From assembly GCA_021846485.1 (NCBI GenBank), contig JAJZWW010000117.1:1-8490 (forward strand): DNA of 8,490 nt, read 5' to 3'. This DNA is from Actinomycetes bacterium. Its GTDB lineage: Bacteria; Actinomycetota; Acidimicrobiia; Acidimicrobiales; Palsa-688. The notes under the pieces are model-generated. The model did no database searches. It had not been told where the DNA came from and saw only the letters and a list, made by a program, of their open reading frames with translations. The stretch's first letter is position 1. The number at the start of each line of letters is the position of its first letter. Shown piece by piece: positions 1 through 6,294 of this stretch. The position numbers and the translations under genes were made by a program.

Positions 1-654
1 CACGCTCCAACCGTCCTCGAGGGTGAGCGTCTCGGGTCCCCCTGCGTTGACCATCGGCTCGACGGCGAAGACCATCCCGGTGCGCAGCTTGGGCCCGGGT
101 ACCCCGGGCCAGTAGTTGGGGACCTGGGGCTCCTCGTGCATGGCGGTGCCGATGGCGTGGCCCACGTACTCCCGGACGACGGAGAACCCGGCGCCCTCGG
201 CGACCTGCTGGACGGCGAGGCCGACCTCGTGGAGCCGGTTGCCCTCCACCAGCTTGGCGATGCCGGCCCACAGGCTCTCCTCGGTCACCCGGATCAGCTT
301 CTCGGCCTCGTCGCCGATCTCCCCGATCCCCATGGTGAAGGCCGCGTCGCCGTGGTAGTCCTCGACTATCGCCCCGCAGTCGATGGAGACGATGTCTCCC
401 TCCTCCAGCCGGCGCTCACCGGGTATGCCGTGCACGATCATGGCGTTGGGAGAGGTGCAGACCACCGCCGGGAAGCCGTGGTAGCCGAGGAAGTTGGACC
501 GGGCGCCCCGCCGGTCGAGGACCTCCCGGGCGACCCGGTCCAGCTCGGCGGTGCTCACCCCGGGGCGGGCGGCGGCGCGCGTCGCGGCGTGCATCTCGGC
601 CACCACGCGGCCCGCCCGGCGCATCTTGGCGATCTCGTCGGGACGTCGTCTCAC
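1..654 (-). CDS. map: Type I methionine aminopeptidase, 5' part (C-terminus outside window)
   Basis: Removes the initiator methionine from nascent proteins in the cytosol, using a two-metal site. I translated 218 codons; the frame is still open at base 1, so the C-terminus, including the last metal-ligand glutamate, is missing. Visible pita-bread-fold ligands are Asp92 (SIDCG), Asp103 (YHGDAA), His166 (GHAIGT) and Glu199 (AVEPM). The substrate-contacting histidines are His75 (MIVHGIP) and His173 (MHEEP). The GTG at 654 gives 10 residues before the conserved KMRRAGR helix, close to the family norm, but it has no convincing Shine-Dalgarno. The frame stays open upstream to a TTG at 747 that overlaps the adk stop, so a 31-residue N-terminal extension cannot be excluded. 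Placement after adk is the usual one. Identity is certain; the start is not. Confidence 0.95.
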   Translation of the reverse strand, partial: MRRRPDEIAKMRRAGRVVAEMHAATRAAARPGVSTAELDRVAREVLDRRGARSNFLGYHGFPAVVCTSPNAMIVHGIPGERRLEEGDIVSIDCGAIVEDYHGDAAFTMGIGEIGDEAEKLIRVTEESLWAGIAKLVEGNRLHEVGLAVQQVAEGAGFSVVREYVGHAIGTAMHEEPQVPNYWPGVPGPKLRTGMVFAVEPMVNAGGPETLTLEDGWSV

Positions 655-683
655 CCCAACAGTTTGGCCTGCGCGTCCGGCTA

Positions 684-701
684 GCCGGGCCTCCGCCCGG
701 C
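684..701 (-). other. GC-rich hairpin in the adk-map gap
   Basis: The 89-base gap 655-743 contains a perfect 7-bp inverted repeat: gccgggc (684-690) and gcccggc (695-701) around a 4-base loop. A 12-bp palindrome, ccggctagccgg (677-688), overlaps its lower-coordinate arm, so two foldings compete. No T-run follows on the transcribed strand, so this is not a classical intrinsic terminator. It could slow RNA polymerase, mark a processing site or protect RNA ends; none of these can be shown from sequence alone. Confidence 0.45.
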
Positions 702-704
702 GCC
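692..704. repeat. 13-bp repeat shared with the secY-adk gap, copy 1
   Basis: The sequence tccgcccggcgcc occurs here and again at 1428-1440, so one copy lies in each gap flanking adk. In both places it overlaps or adjoins a 7-bp GC hairpin. It could be a short dispersed repeat or simply GC-rich coincidence. Confidence 0.4.
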
Positions 705-743
705 GGCGACCCAGGACCGGAGCTGCGGCCCGGTCGGACTGAC

Positions 744-1421
744 TCAACCGCCGGCGGCGCGCAGAATCCTCCGGTCCACCTCGGTCACTATCCTCTCGGT
801 GACCTCGTCGGGCATGCCGAGCGCGTCGATCCGGGCGAGCAGGCTCCGCTCCTCGTACCAGGCGATGAGCGGCGCAGTCTCCCGCTCGTAGAGCTCCAGG
901 CGGCGGCGGATCGCGGCCTCGGTGTCGTCGTCGCGCTGGACCACCTCGCCGCCGCAGACGTCACAGAGCCCGGGCACCCGCGACGGGTTGTCGATCACGC
1001 TGTAGTTGGCGCCGCAGTCGACGCAGACCCGCCGGCTGGCCAGACGGGACAGCACCGAGGCGGTGTCGATCTCCAGGTCGACCGCGAGGTGCAGACCGTT
1101 GGGGACGAGCATCTCGGCGAGGGCTTCCGCCTGGGCCACCGTGCGGGGGAACCCGTCGAGCACGAAGCCGCGGTGGGAAGTGTCACTGCGGGTGAGCCGC
1201 TGGCGGACCATGGCGATCACCACCTCGTCGGGCACCAGCTCCCCGGCGTCGAGGTACCGGCGGGCCTCGACGCCGAGCTCCGAGCCGGAGCGGACCGCCT
1301 GGCGGAAGGTGTCCCCGGTGGAGATGTGCGGCACCACGTAGTGACGGGACAGGCGGACGGCCTGGGTCCCCTTGCCGGCCCCCTGCTTGCCGAGGACGAG
1401 GAGCCGGGCACCGGGGTTCAC
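744..1421 (-). CDS. adk: Adenylate kinase, zinc-LID type
   Basis: Catalyses the reversible conversion of ATP plus AMP to two ADP in the cytosol. The 225-residue product is near the normal length for long-form bacterial enzymes. The P-loop is GKQGAGKGTQ at residues 11-20, with Lys-Gln where many homologues have Ala/Pro-Pro. The AMP-binding segment HISTGDTFR lies at 32-40 and DGFPRT at 89-94. The LID (about 128-165) carries CVDC (133-136) and CDVC (153-156), a four-cysteine set expected to bind structural zinc. Start is a GTG at 1421, preceded only by a weak GGCGGA-like signal; no better start fits the conserved N-terminus. It lies 55 bases after secY, and both flanking gaps have GC hairpins. 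Identity is very secure. Confidence 0.97.
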   Translation of the reverse strand: MNPGARLLVLGKQGAGKGTQAVRLSRHYVVPHISTGDTFRQAVRSGSELGVEARRYLDAGELVPDEVVIAMVRQRLTRSDTSHRGFVLDGFPRTVAQAEALAEMLVPNGLHLAVDLEIDTASVLSRLASRRVCVDCGANYSVIDNPSRVPGLCDVCGGEVVQRDDDTEAAIRRRLELYERETAPLIAWYEERSLLARIDALGMPDEVTERIVTEVDRRILRAAGG

Positions 1422-1427
1422 GTGGGG

Positions 1428-1440
1428 TCCGCCCGGCGCC
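1428..1440. repeat. 13-bp repeat copy 2 within a 10-bp tandem repeat
   Basis: tccgcccggcgcc matches 692-704 exactly. It overlaps a tandem pair of the decamer cgcccggcgc (1430-1439 and 1440-1449). The tandem gives the hairpin arm at 1452-1458 two possible pairing partners, 1441-1447 and 1431-1437, so alternative folds are possible just before the adk start. Confidence 0.4.
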
Positions 1441-1458
1441 GCCCGGCGCGAGCCGGGC
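1441..1458 (-). other. GC-rich hairpin in the secY-adk gap
   Basis: A perfect 7-bp stem, gcccggc (1441-1447) with gccgggc (1452-1458) around a 4-base loop, lies in the 55-base gap 1422-1476. It begins about 18 bases after the secY stop on the transcript and about 20 bases before the adk start. No U-tract follows, so full termination is unlikely; pausing, RNA processing or control of adk translation are possible. Its arms match those of the hairpin after adk (684-701), in the opposite order. Confidence 0.45.
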
Positions 1459-1476
1459 CTGGCCTCAGCCGCCGCA

Positions 1477-2793
1477 CTAGGAGAGGAAGCCCTCGTAGTT
1501 GCGCATCATCAGCTGGCTGTCGACCTGCTTCATCGTCTCCAGGGCGACCATGACGGCGATGAGCAGGGTGGTGCCAGCGAAGGGGTAGTTCTGGATGTGG
1601 AAGAAGGCCAGGGCCAGGGCGGGCAGCAGGGCCACCACCGCCAGCCACAGGGCCCCTGGCAGGGTGATCCGGTTGAGGATCCTCTGCAGGTGGCGCTCGG
1701 TCGGGGGTCCGGGCCGGATCCCGGGGATGTAGCCGCCCTGCTTGCGGATGATGTCCGCCTGCTGCTGGGGGTTGAACATCAGCGCTGCGTAGAAGTAGGC
1801 GAAGCCGAGGATGAGCACGCCGTAGATCACGATGTAGGTCAGGTTGTCCGGCTGGCCCAGGTGGGTGTTGATCCAGGTCTGGACGGTGAGCCCCCACCCC
1901 TTCGAGGGCAGCAGGTTGGAGAGGAGGAAGGGGAAGTAGAGCACCGAGCTGGCGAAGATGATCGGCACCACCCCGCCAGTGTTGACCTTCATCGGGATGT
2001 AGGTGCTCTGCCCGCCGTACATCCGCCGGCCCACCACCCGCTTCGCGAAGGTCACCGGGATGCGCCGTTGGCCCTGCTCGATGAAGACGATGCAGCCCAG
2101 CAGGACGACGGAGATGGCCACGATGACCGCGAGGGCCACCCAGCCCGCCTGGGCCTCGATGGCCTGTCCCCCGGCGGGCATGGTGGCCACGACATTGGTG
2201 AAGATCAGCACCGACATGCCCTGTCCCACGCCCCGCTGGGTGATGAGCTCGCCGATCCACATGACCACCACGGTGCCGGCGGTCATCGTGAGGATGATGA
2301 GCAGCACGAGGGGGATGGAGAACTTCGGGATGTAGTTGGTGGTCGCCGACGTGCCGAGCAGCACCGGGCTGCCGGAGTGGAAGGCGTAGACGAGGGTGGT
2401 GGACTGCAGCAGCGCCAGGGCGATCGTCGTGTAACGAGTCACCTGGGTGAGCTTCTTCTGGCCCGTCGGCCCCTCGTCACGCCACTTCTCGAACTTGGGG
2501 ATCACGACCATCAGCAGCTGGATGATGATCGAGGCGGTGATGTAGGGCATGATCCCGAGGCCGAAGACCGCGAAGCGCGCCAGAGCGCCTCCCGAGAACA
2601 AGTTGAGCAGGCTGAACACCCCGCCGTGGTTGCCGCTCGTGGCCGCTTCGTGGATCGCCGCGTAGCTGATCCCCGGGCAGGGGACGTTCGCCCCGAGCAG
2701 GTACACCCCGATCATGAGCAGGGTGAACAGCACCTTGTTGCGCAGGTCGGGGACCCGGAACATGTTGGAAAGGTTGGACAGTGAGCTTCGCAT
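1477..2793 (-). CDS. secY: Protein translocase channel subunit SecY
   Basis: Central pore of the SecYEG translocon in the cytoplasmic membrane, which exports unfolded proteins with SecA and inserts membrane proteins with the ribosome. The 438-residue product shows ten hydrophobic segments, roughly 21-38, 77-97, 121-139, 157-177, 181-203, 217-240, 273-292, 319-340, 378-399 and 404-421. The plug region holds NLFSGGALARF (64-74). The conserved GGQSTYIPMKVN (260-271), the cytosolic loop NPQQQADIIRKQGGYIPGIRPG (341-362) and the C-terminal RNYEGFLS are all intact. The ATG at 2793 has a good GGAG seven bases upstream and gives the normal N-terminus. An in-frame GTG at 2874 would add 27 residues but lacks a ribosome site. 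A two-tier inverted repeat lies directly upstream of the ribosome site. Confidence 0.98.
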   Translation of the reverse strand: MRSSLSNLSNMFRVPDLRNKVLFTLLMIGVYLLGANVPCPGISYAAIHEAATSGNHGGVFSLLNLFSGGALARFAVFGLGIMPYITASIIIQLLMVVIPKFEKWRDEGPTGQKKLTQVTRYTTIALALLQSTTLVYAFHSGSPVLLGTSATTNYIPKFSIPLVLLIILTMTAGTVVVMWIGELITQRGVGQGMSVLIFTNVVATMPAGGQAIEAQAGWVALAVIVAISVVLLGCIVFIEQGQRRIPVTFAKRVVGRRMYGGQSTYIPMKVNTGGVVPIIFASSVLYFPFLLSNLLPSKGWGLTVQTWINTHLGQPDNLTYIVIYGVLILGFAYFYAALMFNPQQQADIIRKQGGYIPGIRPGPPTERHLQRILNRITLPGALWLAVVALLPALALAFFHIQNYPFAGTTLLIAVMVALETMKQVDSQLMMRNYEGFLS

Positions 2794-2805
2794 CCAGCTT
2801 CTCCT

Positions 2806-2853
2806 GGCACCCGGCGACCGCGGCAGGCTAGCGCCGGGGGCGGTCCTCGTGCC
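2806..2853 (-). promoter_or_regulatory. Two-tier inverted repeat abutting the secY ribosome site
   Basis: The 117-base gap 2794-2910 has no gene. Within it ggcac (2806-2810) pairs with gtgcc (2849-2853), and inside that gaccgc (2816-2821) pairs with gcggtc (2840-2845). The tiers are separated by a 5/3-base internal loop and topped by an 18-base loop. On the transcript the stem ends one base before the AGGAG that serves secY (2805-2801), so folding could affect secY initiation. The apical loop also contains a TAGCCT on the minus strand (2830-2825), a weak match to an actinobacterial -10 box with no recognisable -35. Regulatory function is inference. Confidence 0.35.
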
Positions 2854-2910
2854 GTCGCGGGCAGTTGCCGCCACCTGACACGGTCGCAGCGACGCCCGAC
2901 GCAGCGGCGA

Positions 2911-3399
2911 TCAGCGGTTGGTGAGCGCGTTGCCCCTGGCCGGCGGGCGGCGGTCGCCCCAGGGGGGCGGCAAGATCTCGACGGTCCCCCCGGCGGCTCT
3001 GATCGCCTCGGCGGCGGAGGCCGACAGGGCGTGGGCGGACACCTCCAGCGGGCGGGACAGCTCCCCCCGGCCGAGGACCTTGACCAGGCCGTGCTTGTGG
3101 ACCAGCCCGGCCGCCCGGAGCGTCTCGGGGGTGACGACACTGCCGTCGAAACGCTCCAGGGTGTCCAGGTTCACCACGGTGTACTCGACCCGGAACGGGT
3201 TCTTGAAACCCTTCAGCTTCGGGACCCGCTGGGTGAGGGGGAGCTGGCCGCCCTCGAAGCCAGGCTTGATGTTGTTGCGCGCCCCCTGACCCTTGGTGCC
3301 CCGCCCGGCGGTCTTGCCGCCCTTGCCGGCGATGCCCCGGCCCACCCGCCGGCGGGCGCGGGTCGAGCCTGCGGGGGGCTTCAGGTCGTGGATCTTCAT
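2911..3399 (-). CDS. rplO: 50S ribosomal protein L15
   Basis: Late-assembling large-subunit protein that threads a basic, glycine-rich N-terminal arm into 23S rRNA. The 162 residues begin MKIHDLKPP. The arm at about 12-50 includes RRRVGRG, GKGGKTAGRGTKGQGAR and FEGGQ; the globular domain contains PKLKGFKNPF (60-69) and the signature region around VKVLGRGELSRPLEVSAHALS. The family core ends near residue 143. A proline/arginine-rich tail (PPPWGDRRPPARGNALTNR) of about 19 residues follows, longer than in the E. coli or mycobacterial proteins as I recall them. AAGGAG eight bases before the ATG sets the start, two bases after the rpmD stop, so coupling is likely. Confidence 0.98.
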   Translation of the reverse strand: MKIHDLKPPAGSTRARRRVGRGIAGKGGKTAGRGTKGQGARNNIKPGFEGGQLPLTQRVPKLKGFKNPFRVEYTVVNLDTLERFDGSVVTPETLRAAGLVHKHGLVKVLGRGELSRPLEVSAHALSASAAEAIRAAGGTVEILPPPWGDRRPPARGNALTNR

Positions 3400-3401
3400 G
3401 C

Positions 3402-3608
3402 TCAGGGCTCCTTGGTGCCGGCGGGGTCTAGGGGCGCCCCGACGGCCACGAGGTGCGGCACCCTCGCGAGCATGCCCCGGATCTCCGGCCGGTCGGGGAG
3501 GGTGTTGGAGGTGCCGATCCCGTGCAGGCCGAGGGCGCGCAGGGTCCCCCGGTGCTTGGGCTTGGTCCCGATCGCAGAGCGCACCTGAGTGACGGTCAGC
3601 TCGGCCAT
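3402..3608 (-). CDS. rpmD: 50S ribosomal protein L30
   Basis: Small large-subunit protein that binds 23S rRNA. The 68-residue product has the typical L30 opening, LTVTQVRSAIGTKPKHRGTL (4-23), followed by LRALGLHGIGTSNTLPDRPEIRGMLARVPHLVAV, and fits the usual size of 58-65 residues plus a short tail. Its ATG shares one base with the rpsE stop (TGATG), with GAGGA inside the end of rpsE as the ribosome site. This suggests re-initiation by ribosomes finishing rpsE. rplO starts two bases after its stop. Confidence 0.96.
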   Translation of the reverse strand: MAELTVTQVRSAIGTKPKHRGTLRALGLHGIGTSNTLPDRPEIRGMLARVPHLVAVGAPLDPAGTKEP

Positions 3609-4159
3609 CAGGCCACTTCCTCGGGCTGGTGGGGGCCGCGGCGGCGCTCGCCGTAGGCCCGCAGCACTCCGGCGGGGATGATCTCCCCAGCCGGCAGGCC
3701 GCGCAGCCTGGCGATGTCGTCGGGACGCTTCAGGGCCCGCAGGCCGGCGACGGTGGCCTGGGCCACGTTGATGCTGTTGGACGAGCCGAGCGACTTGGCG
3801 AGGATGTCGTGGATGCCGGCCATCTCCAGGATCGCCCGGGCGGCCCCGCCGGCGATGACCCCGGTGCCCGGGGCCGCCGGCTTGAGCAGCACCCGGCCGG
3901 CGCCCGCCTCGCCGAGCACCGGGTGGGTGATCGTGCTGCCCGCCAGCGGCACCTCGAAGAGGTTTTTCTTGGCCTCCTCGATACCCTTCTGTACGGCCAG
4001 GCCTGCCTCCTTGGCCTTCCCGTAGCCGAGGCCGACGGTGCCCCGGCCGTCGCCAATGACCATGAGGGCGGCGAAGGAGAAGCGACGGCCGCCCTTCACG
4101 ACCTTGGCGACCCGGTTGACCTTGATCGTGCGGTCTTCGTACTGGGAGTCGGGGGGCAT
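3608..4159 (-). CDS. rpsE: 30S ribosomal protein S5
   Basis: Small-subunit protein near the decoding site, involved in mRNA entry, translational accuracy and spectinomycin sensitivity. The 183 residues begin with a short acidic leader and then the double-stranded-RNA-binding-like N-terminal domain. The loop VVKGGRRFSF (20-29), where spectinomycin-resistance changes arise in other species, looks wild type. GDGRGTVGLGYGKAKE (37-52) follows, and the C-terminal domain has GTGVIAGGAARAILEMAG and SLGSSNSINVAQATVAGL. The long N-terminal tail seen in mycobacterial S5 is absent. The ATG at 4159 is five bases after the rplR stop; its GGAG is rather distant (11 bases), so coupling with rplR may matter. 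Confidence 0.98.
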   Translation of the reverse strand: MPPDSQYEDRTIKVNRVAKVVKGGRRFSFAALMVIGDGRGTVGLGYGKAKEAGLAVQKGIEEAKKNLFEVPLAGSTITHPVLGEAGAGRVLLKPAAPGTGVIAGGAARAILEMAGIHDILAKSLGSSNSINVAQATVAGLRALKRPDDIARLRGLPAGEIIPAGVLRAYGERRRGPHQPEEVA

Positions 4160-4164
4160 GGGGG

Positions 4165-4533
4165 TCAGAGCTCCAGTCCGGCCTGGCGGGCCGCGTCGGC
4201 GACCGCTGCTACGCGGCCGTGGTAGAGGAAGCCACCCCGGTCGAACACCACGGCGGTGATGCCCGCAGCGCGGGCGCGCTCGGCGACCAGCCGGCCAACA
4301 GCGGCAGCCGCCACCTTGTTGCCGGTCGCGCCGGCAGAGCGCACGGCAGCCTCGACCGAGGACGCCGCCGCGAGGGTCCGCCCGCTGCGGTCGTCGACGA
4401 CCTGGGCGACGATGTGCTTGTTGGAGCGGTGCACCGCGAGGCGGGGACGCTGCGGGGTACCGCTCAGCTTCTTGCGGACCCGGTGGTGGCGACGGGCCAG
4501 GGCTACCTGCTTCTGCTTGGTGCTGGTGCTCAT
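4165..4533 (-). CDS. rplR: 50S ribosomal protein L18
   Basis: Binds 5S rRNA with L5 and helps form the central protuberance. The 122-residue product has a basic N-terminus (RRHHRVRKKLSG), then the characteristic QRPRLAVHRSNKHIVAQVVDD (28-48) and the C-terminal VVFDRGGFLYHGRVAAVADAARQAGLEL, a near-invariant L18 ending. GAGGAG five bases before the ATG at 4533 supports the start. The 21-base gap after rplF holds little besides this ribosome site. Confidence 0.98.
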   Translation of the reverse strand: MSTSTKQKQVALARRHHRVRKKLSGTPQRPRLAVHRSNKHIVAQVVDDRSGRTLAAASSVEAAVRSAGATGNKVAAAAVGRLVAERARAAGITAVVFDRGGFLYHGRVAAVADAARQAGLEL

Positions 4534-4554
4534 GCGATCTCCTCGACGCCGCCG

Positions 4555-5094
4555 CTACTTGGCGGCCTTGCCGGCCTTGCGGATGACCCGCTCGCCGACG
4601 TAGCGCACACCCTTGCCCTTGTAGGGCTCGGGCTTGCGGATCTTGCGGATGTTGGCAGCCACCTGGCCAACCGCCTCCTTGTCGATTCCCCTCACGGCGA
4701 TGCGCGTGGGTACGGGCACCTCGAAGGTGATGCCGGCAGGGGCGTCGACGACCACCGGGTGGGAAAAGCCGAGGGCGAGCTCGATCTGCTCTGCGCTCCG
4801 GGAGCTCGCCCGGTAGCCGACACCCACGATCTCGAGCTCCTTGGTGAAGCCGTCGGTGACGCCCAGCACCATGTTGTTGACCAGGCTGCGGGTCAGCCCG
4901 TGGAGAGCTCGGTTGTGGCGCTCGTCGTCGGGGCGCTCCACGAGCAGTGACTGGTCCTCCTGGCGCACGGTGATCGCGCCGGGCAGGTCACGGCTGAGGG
5001 TGCCCTTGGGGCCCTTCACCGTGACCGTCCGGTCGGCGACGGACACCTCCACCCCGGGCGGGACGGCGATCGGGCTGCGGCCGATGCGGGACAT
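4555..5094 (-). CDS. rplF: 50S ribosomal protein L6
   Basis: Large-subunit protein at the base of the L7/L12 stalk, next to the sarcin-ricin loop, with two tandem RNA-binding-like domains (about 1-82 and 83-179). The sequence opens MSRIGRSPIAVPPGV, carries VTVKGPKGTLSR (24-35) and RALHGLTRSLVNNMVLGVTDGF (62-83), and ends with the L6 signature PEPYKGKGVRY (155-165). The length of 179 is standard. The ribosome site GAGGAG overlaps the rpsH stop (TGAGGAG) and lies seven bases before the ATG, so the two genes are probably coupled. Confidence 0.98.
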   Translation of the reverse strand: MSRIGRSPIAVPPGVEVSVADRTVTVKGPKGTLSRDLPGAITVRQEDQSLLVERPDDERHNRALHGLTRSLVNNMVLGVTDGFTKELEIVGVGYRASSRSAEQIELALGFSHPVVVDAPAGITFEVPVPTRIAVRGIDKEAVGQVAANIRKIRKPEPYKGKGVRYVGERVIRKAGKAAK

Positions 5095-5105
5095 GGATCA
5101 GCTCC

Positions 5106-5510
5106 TCACCACACGTAGCAGAGGATCTCGCCGCCGACCCGGCGCCTGCGCGCCTCGCGGTCGGTCATGAGCCCCTGGCTGGTGGACAGGACGGCGACGC
5201 CGAGGCCCCCGAGGACTCGCGGCAGCTCGTCGGCGGCGGTGTAGACCCGCAGGCCGGGTTTGGAGATCCTACGGATCCCCGAGATCGTCCGGGTACGGTC
5301 GGGGGCGTACTTCATGCGGACCTCGAGGACCCTTCCGAGTCGGCTCCCGTCGGTGGTCACCTCGTAGCCGGAGATGTACCCCTCCCGGGCGAGGACCACC
5401 GCCAAGGCCTCCTTGAGCTTCGACGACGGCATCCTCACCGTGTCGTGCATGGCTACGTTGGCGTTGCGGATCCGGGTCAGCATGTCGGCGATCGGGTCGG
5501 TCATGGTCAC
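5106..5510 (-). CDS. rpsH: 30S ribosomal protein S8
   Basis: Primary 16S rRNA-binding protein of the central domain; in E. coli it also represses the spc operon by binding its mRNA near the rplX-rplE junction. The 134 residues open MTMTDPIADMLTRIRNA and include VRMPSSKLKEALAVVL (25-40) and the C-terminal RNA-binding signature, with LSTSQGLMTDREARRRRVGGEILCYVW at the end. GGAGG seven bases before the ATG at 5510 favours the first methionine over the one two codons later. Here rplX and rplE overlap, so an E. coli-style S8 site between them is not possible in the same form. Confidence 0.98.
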   Translation of the reverse strand: MTMTDPIADMLTRIRNANVAMHDTVRMPSSKLKEALAVVLAREGYISGYEVTTDGSRLGRVLEVRMKYAPDRTRTISGIRRISKPGLRVYTAADELPRVLGGLGVAVLSTSQGLMTDREARRRRVGGEILCYVW

Positions 5511-5521
5511 GGTGGCGCCTC

Positions 5522-5707
5522 CTACCAGCTCGCCTTGGTGACGCCGGGGACCTCGCCGGCGTGGACCAGCTCACGCAGGCAGATCCGACACAGGCCGAAC
5601 TTGCGGAACACCGAGTGCGGGCGCCCGCAACGCCGGCAGCGGGTGTAGGCCCGCACCTTGTACTTCGGCTTCCGCCGAGCCTTGATGGTCAGCGCCTTCT
5701 TGGCCAT
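5522..5707 (-). CDS. rpsZ: 30S ribosomal protein S14, zinc-binding type Z
   Basis: Small-subunit protein of the 30S head. At 61 residues it is the short zinc form, also named rpsN type Z, not the about 100-residue zinc-free form. The zinc knuckle is Cys24-Arg-Arg-Cys27 and Cys40-Arg-Ile-Cys43, within YTRCRRCGRPHSVFRKFGLCRICLRE. The ending VPGVTKASW is typical. The ATG shares a base with the rplE stop (TAATG), with AAGGAGG inside the end of rplE as the ribosome site. Actinobacteria often keep a second, zinc-independent S14 elsewhere for zinc limitation; none is visible here. Confidence 0.98.
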   Translation of the reverse strand: MAKKALTIKARRKPKYKVRAYTRCRRCGRPHSVFRKFGLCRICLRELVHAGEVPGVTKASW

Positions 5708-6294
5708 TACTGGTTGCCCTCCTTGCGGAACGGGAAGCCGAACGCGTCTAGCAGGGCACGGCCCTCGGCGTCTGTGCGTGCGGTGGTGACGATCGTTATG
5801 TCCATCCCCCTGGTCGTGTCCACCTTGTCGTAGTCGATCTCGGGGAAGATCAACTGCTCGGTGACCCCGAAGGTGTAGTTGCCCCGACCATCGAAACCTC
5901 TGGTGGGAAGCCCCCGGAAGTCGCGGATGCGAGGGATCGCCAGGCTCACCAAGCGGTCGAAGAACTCCCACATCCGGTCGCCCCGCAGGGTGACCTTCAC
6001 CCCGATCGGGTTACCCTCACGAAGCTTGAAGCCGGCGATCGACTTCTTCGCCGTCGTGATCACCGGCTTCTGGCCGGTGATCACGGTGAGGTCACGCACC
6101 GCGCCCTCCAGCAGGGACTGCTGCTGGGTGGCCCGTCCGACGCCGCTGTTGAGGACGATCTTCTCCATGCGCGGCACGAGCATCACGTTGGGGAGGCCGA
6201 GCTCGCCCTGCAGCCGGGCGCGCAGCTCGCTCTCGTAGCGCACTGCGAGGCGCGGCTTGGCCCGCTCGGTCACGGCTCCGCCGGCGGGGCTCAC
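5707..6294 (-). CDS. rplE: 50S ribosomal protein L5
   Basis: Binds 5S rRNA and contacts the P-site tRNA in the central protuberance. The product is 195 residues from the GTG at 6294. Conserved L5 blocks include VPRMEKIVLNSGVG, ITGQKPVITTAKKSIAGFKL, GVKVTLRGDRMWEFFDRL, PRIRDFRGL, FDGRGNYTFGVTEQ and the C-terminal GRALLDAFGFPF. The 6294 start overlaps the rplX stop by four bases (GTGA) and has a GGGGGAG signal at suitable spacing. A second GTG at 6273 (VTERAKPRL) would match mycobacterial L5 length better but has a badly spaced GGAG. An ATG at 6318 lies deep inside rplX and is unlikely. Identity is certain; the start carries modest doubt. Confidence 0.96.
   Translation of the reverse strand: MSPAGGAVTERAKPRLAVRYESELRARLQGELGLPNVMLVPRMEKIVLNSGVGRATQQQSLLEGAVRDLTVITGQKPVITTAKKSIAGFKLREGNPIGVKVTLRGDRMWEFFDRLVSLAIPRIRDFRGLPTRGFDGRGNYTFGVTEQLIFPEIDYDKVDTTRGMDITIVTTARTDAEGRALLDAFGFPFRKEGNQ

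Noticed and set aside
136..684. A 182-codon plus-strand frame opposite map
   Set aside because: The minus strand encodes methionine aminopeptidase with all expected visible metal ligands; the plus frame is a GC-driven shadow.
684..701. Intrinsic terminator after adk
   Set aside because: The stem is strong but no U-run follows, and map lies immediately downstream in the conserved order.
1372..2784. A 470-codon open frame on the plus strand opposite secY
   Set aside because: It is antisense to a clear SecY. Its His/Asp/Gly-rich product is what the complement of GC-rich hydrophobic coding sequence gives, and it matches no family I know.
2825..2830. A minus-strand TAGCCT as a secY promoter -10 box
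   Set aside because: Only a loose TANNNT match; no -35 at suitable spacing. Not strong enough to annotate as a promoter.
2794..2874. SecY N-terminal extension from the GTG at 2874
   Set aside because: No ribosome site precedes it, and the ATG at 2793 has a good one and the standard SecY N-terminus.
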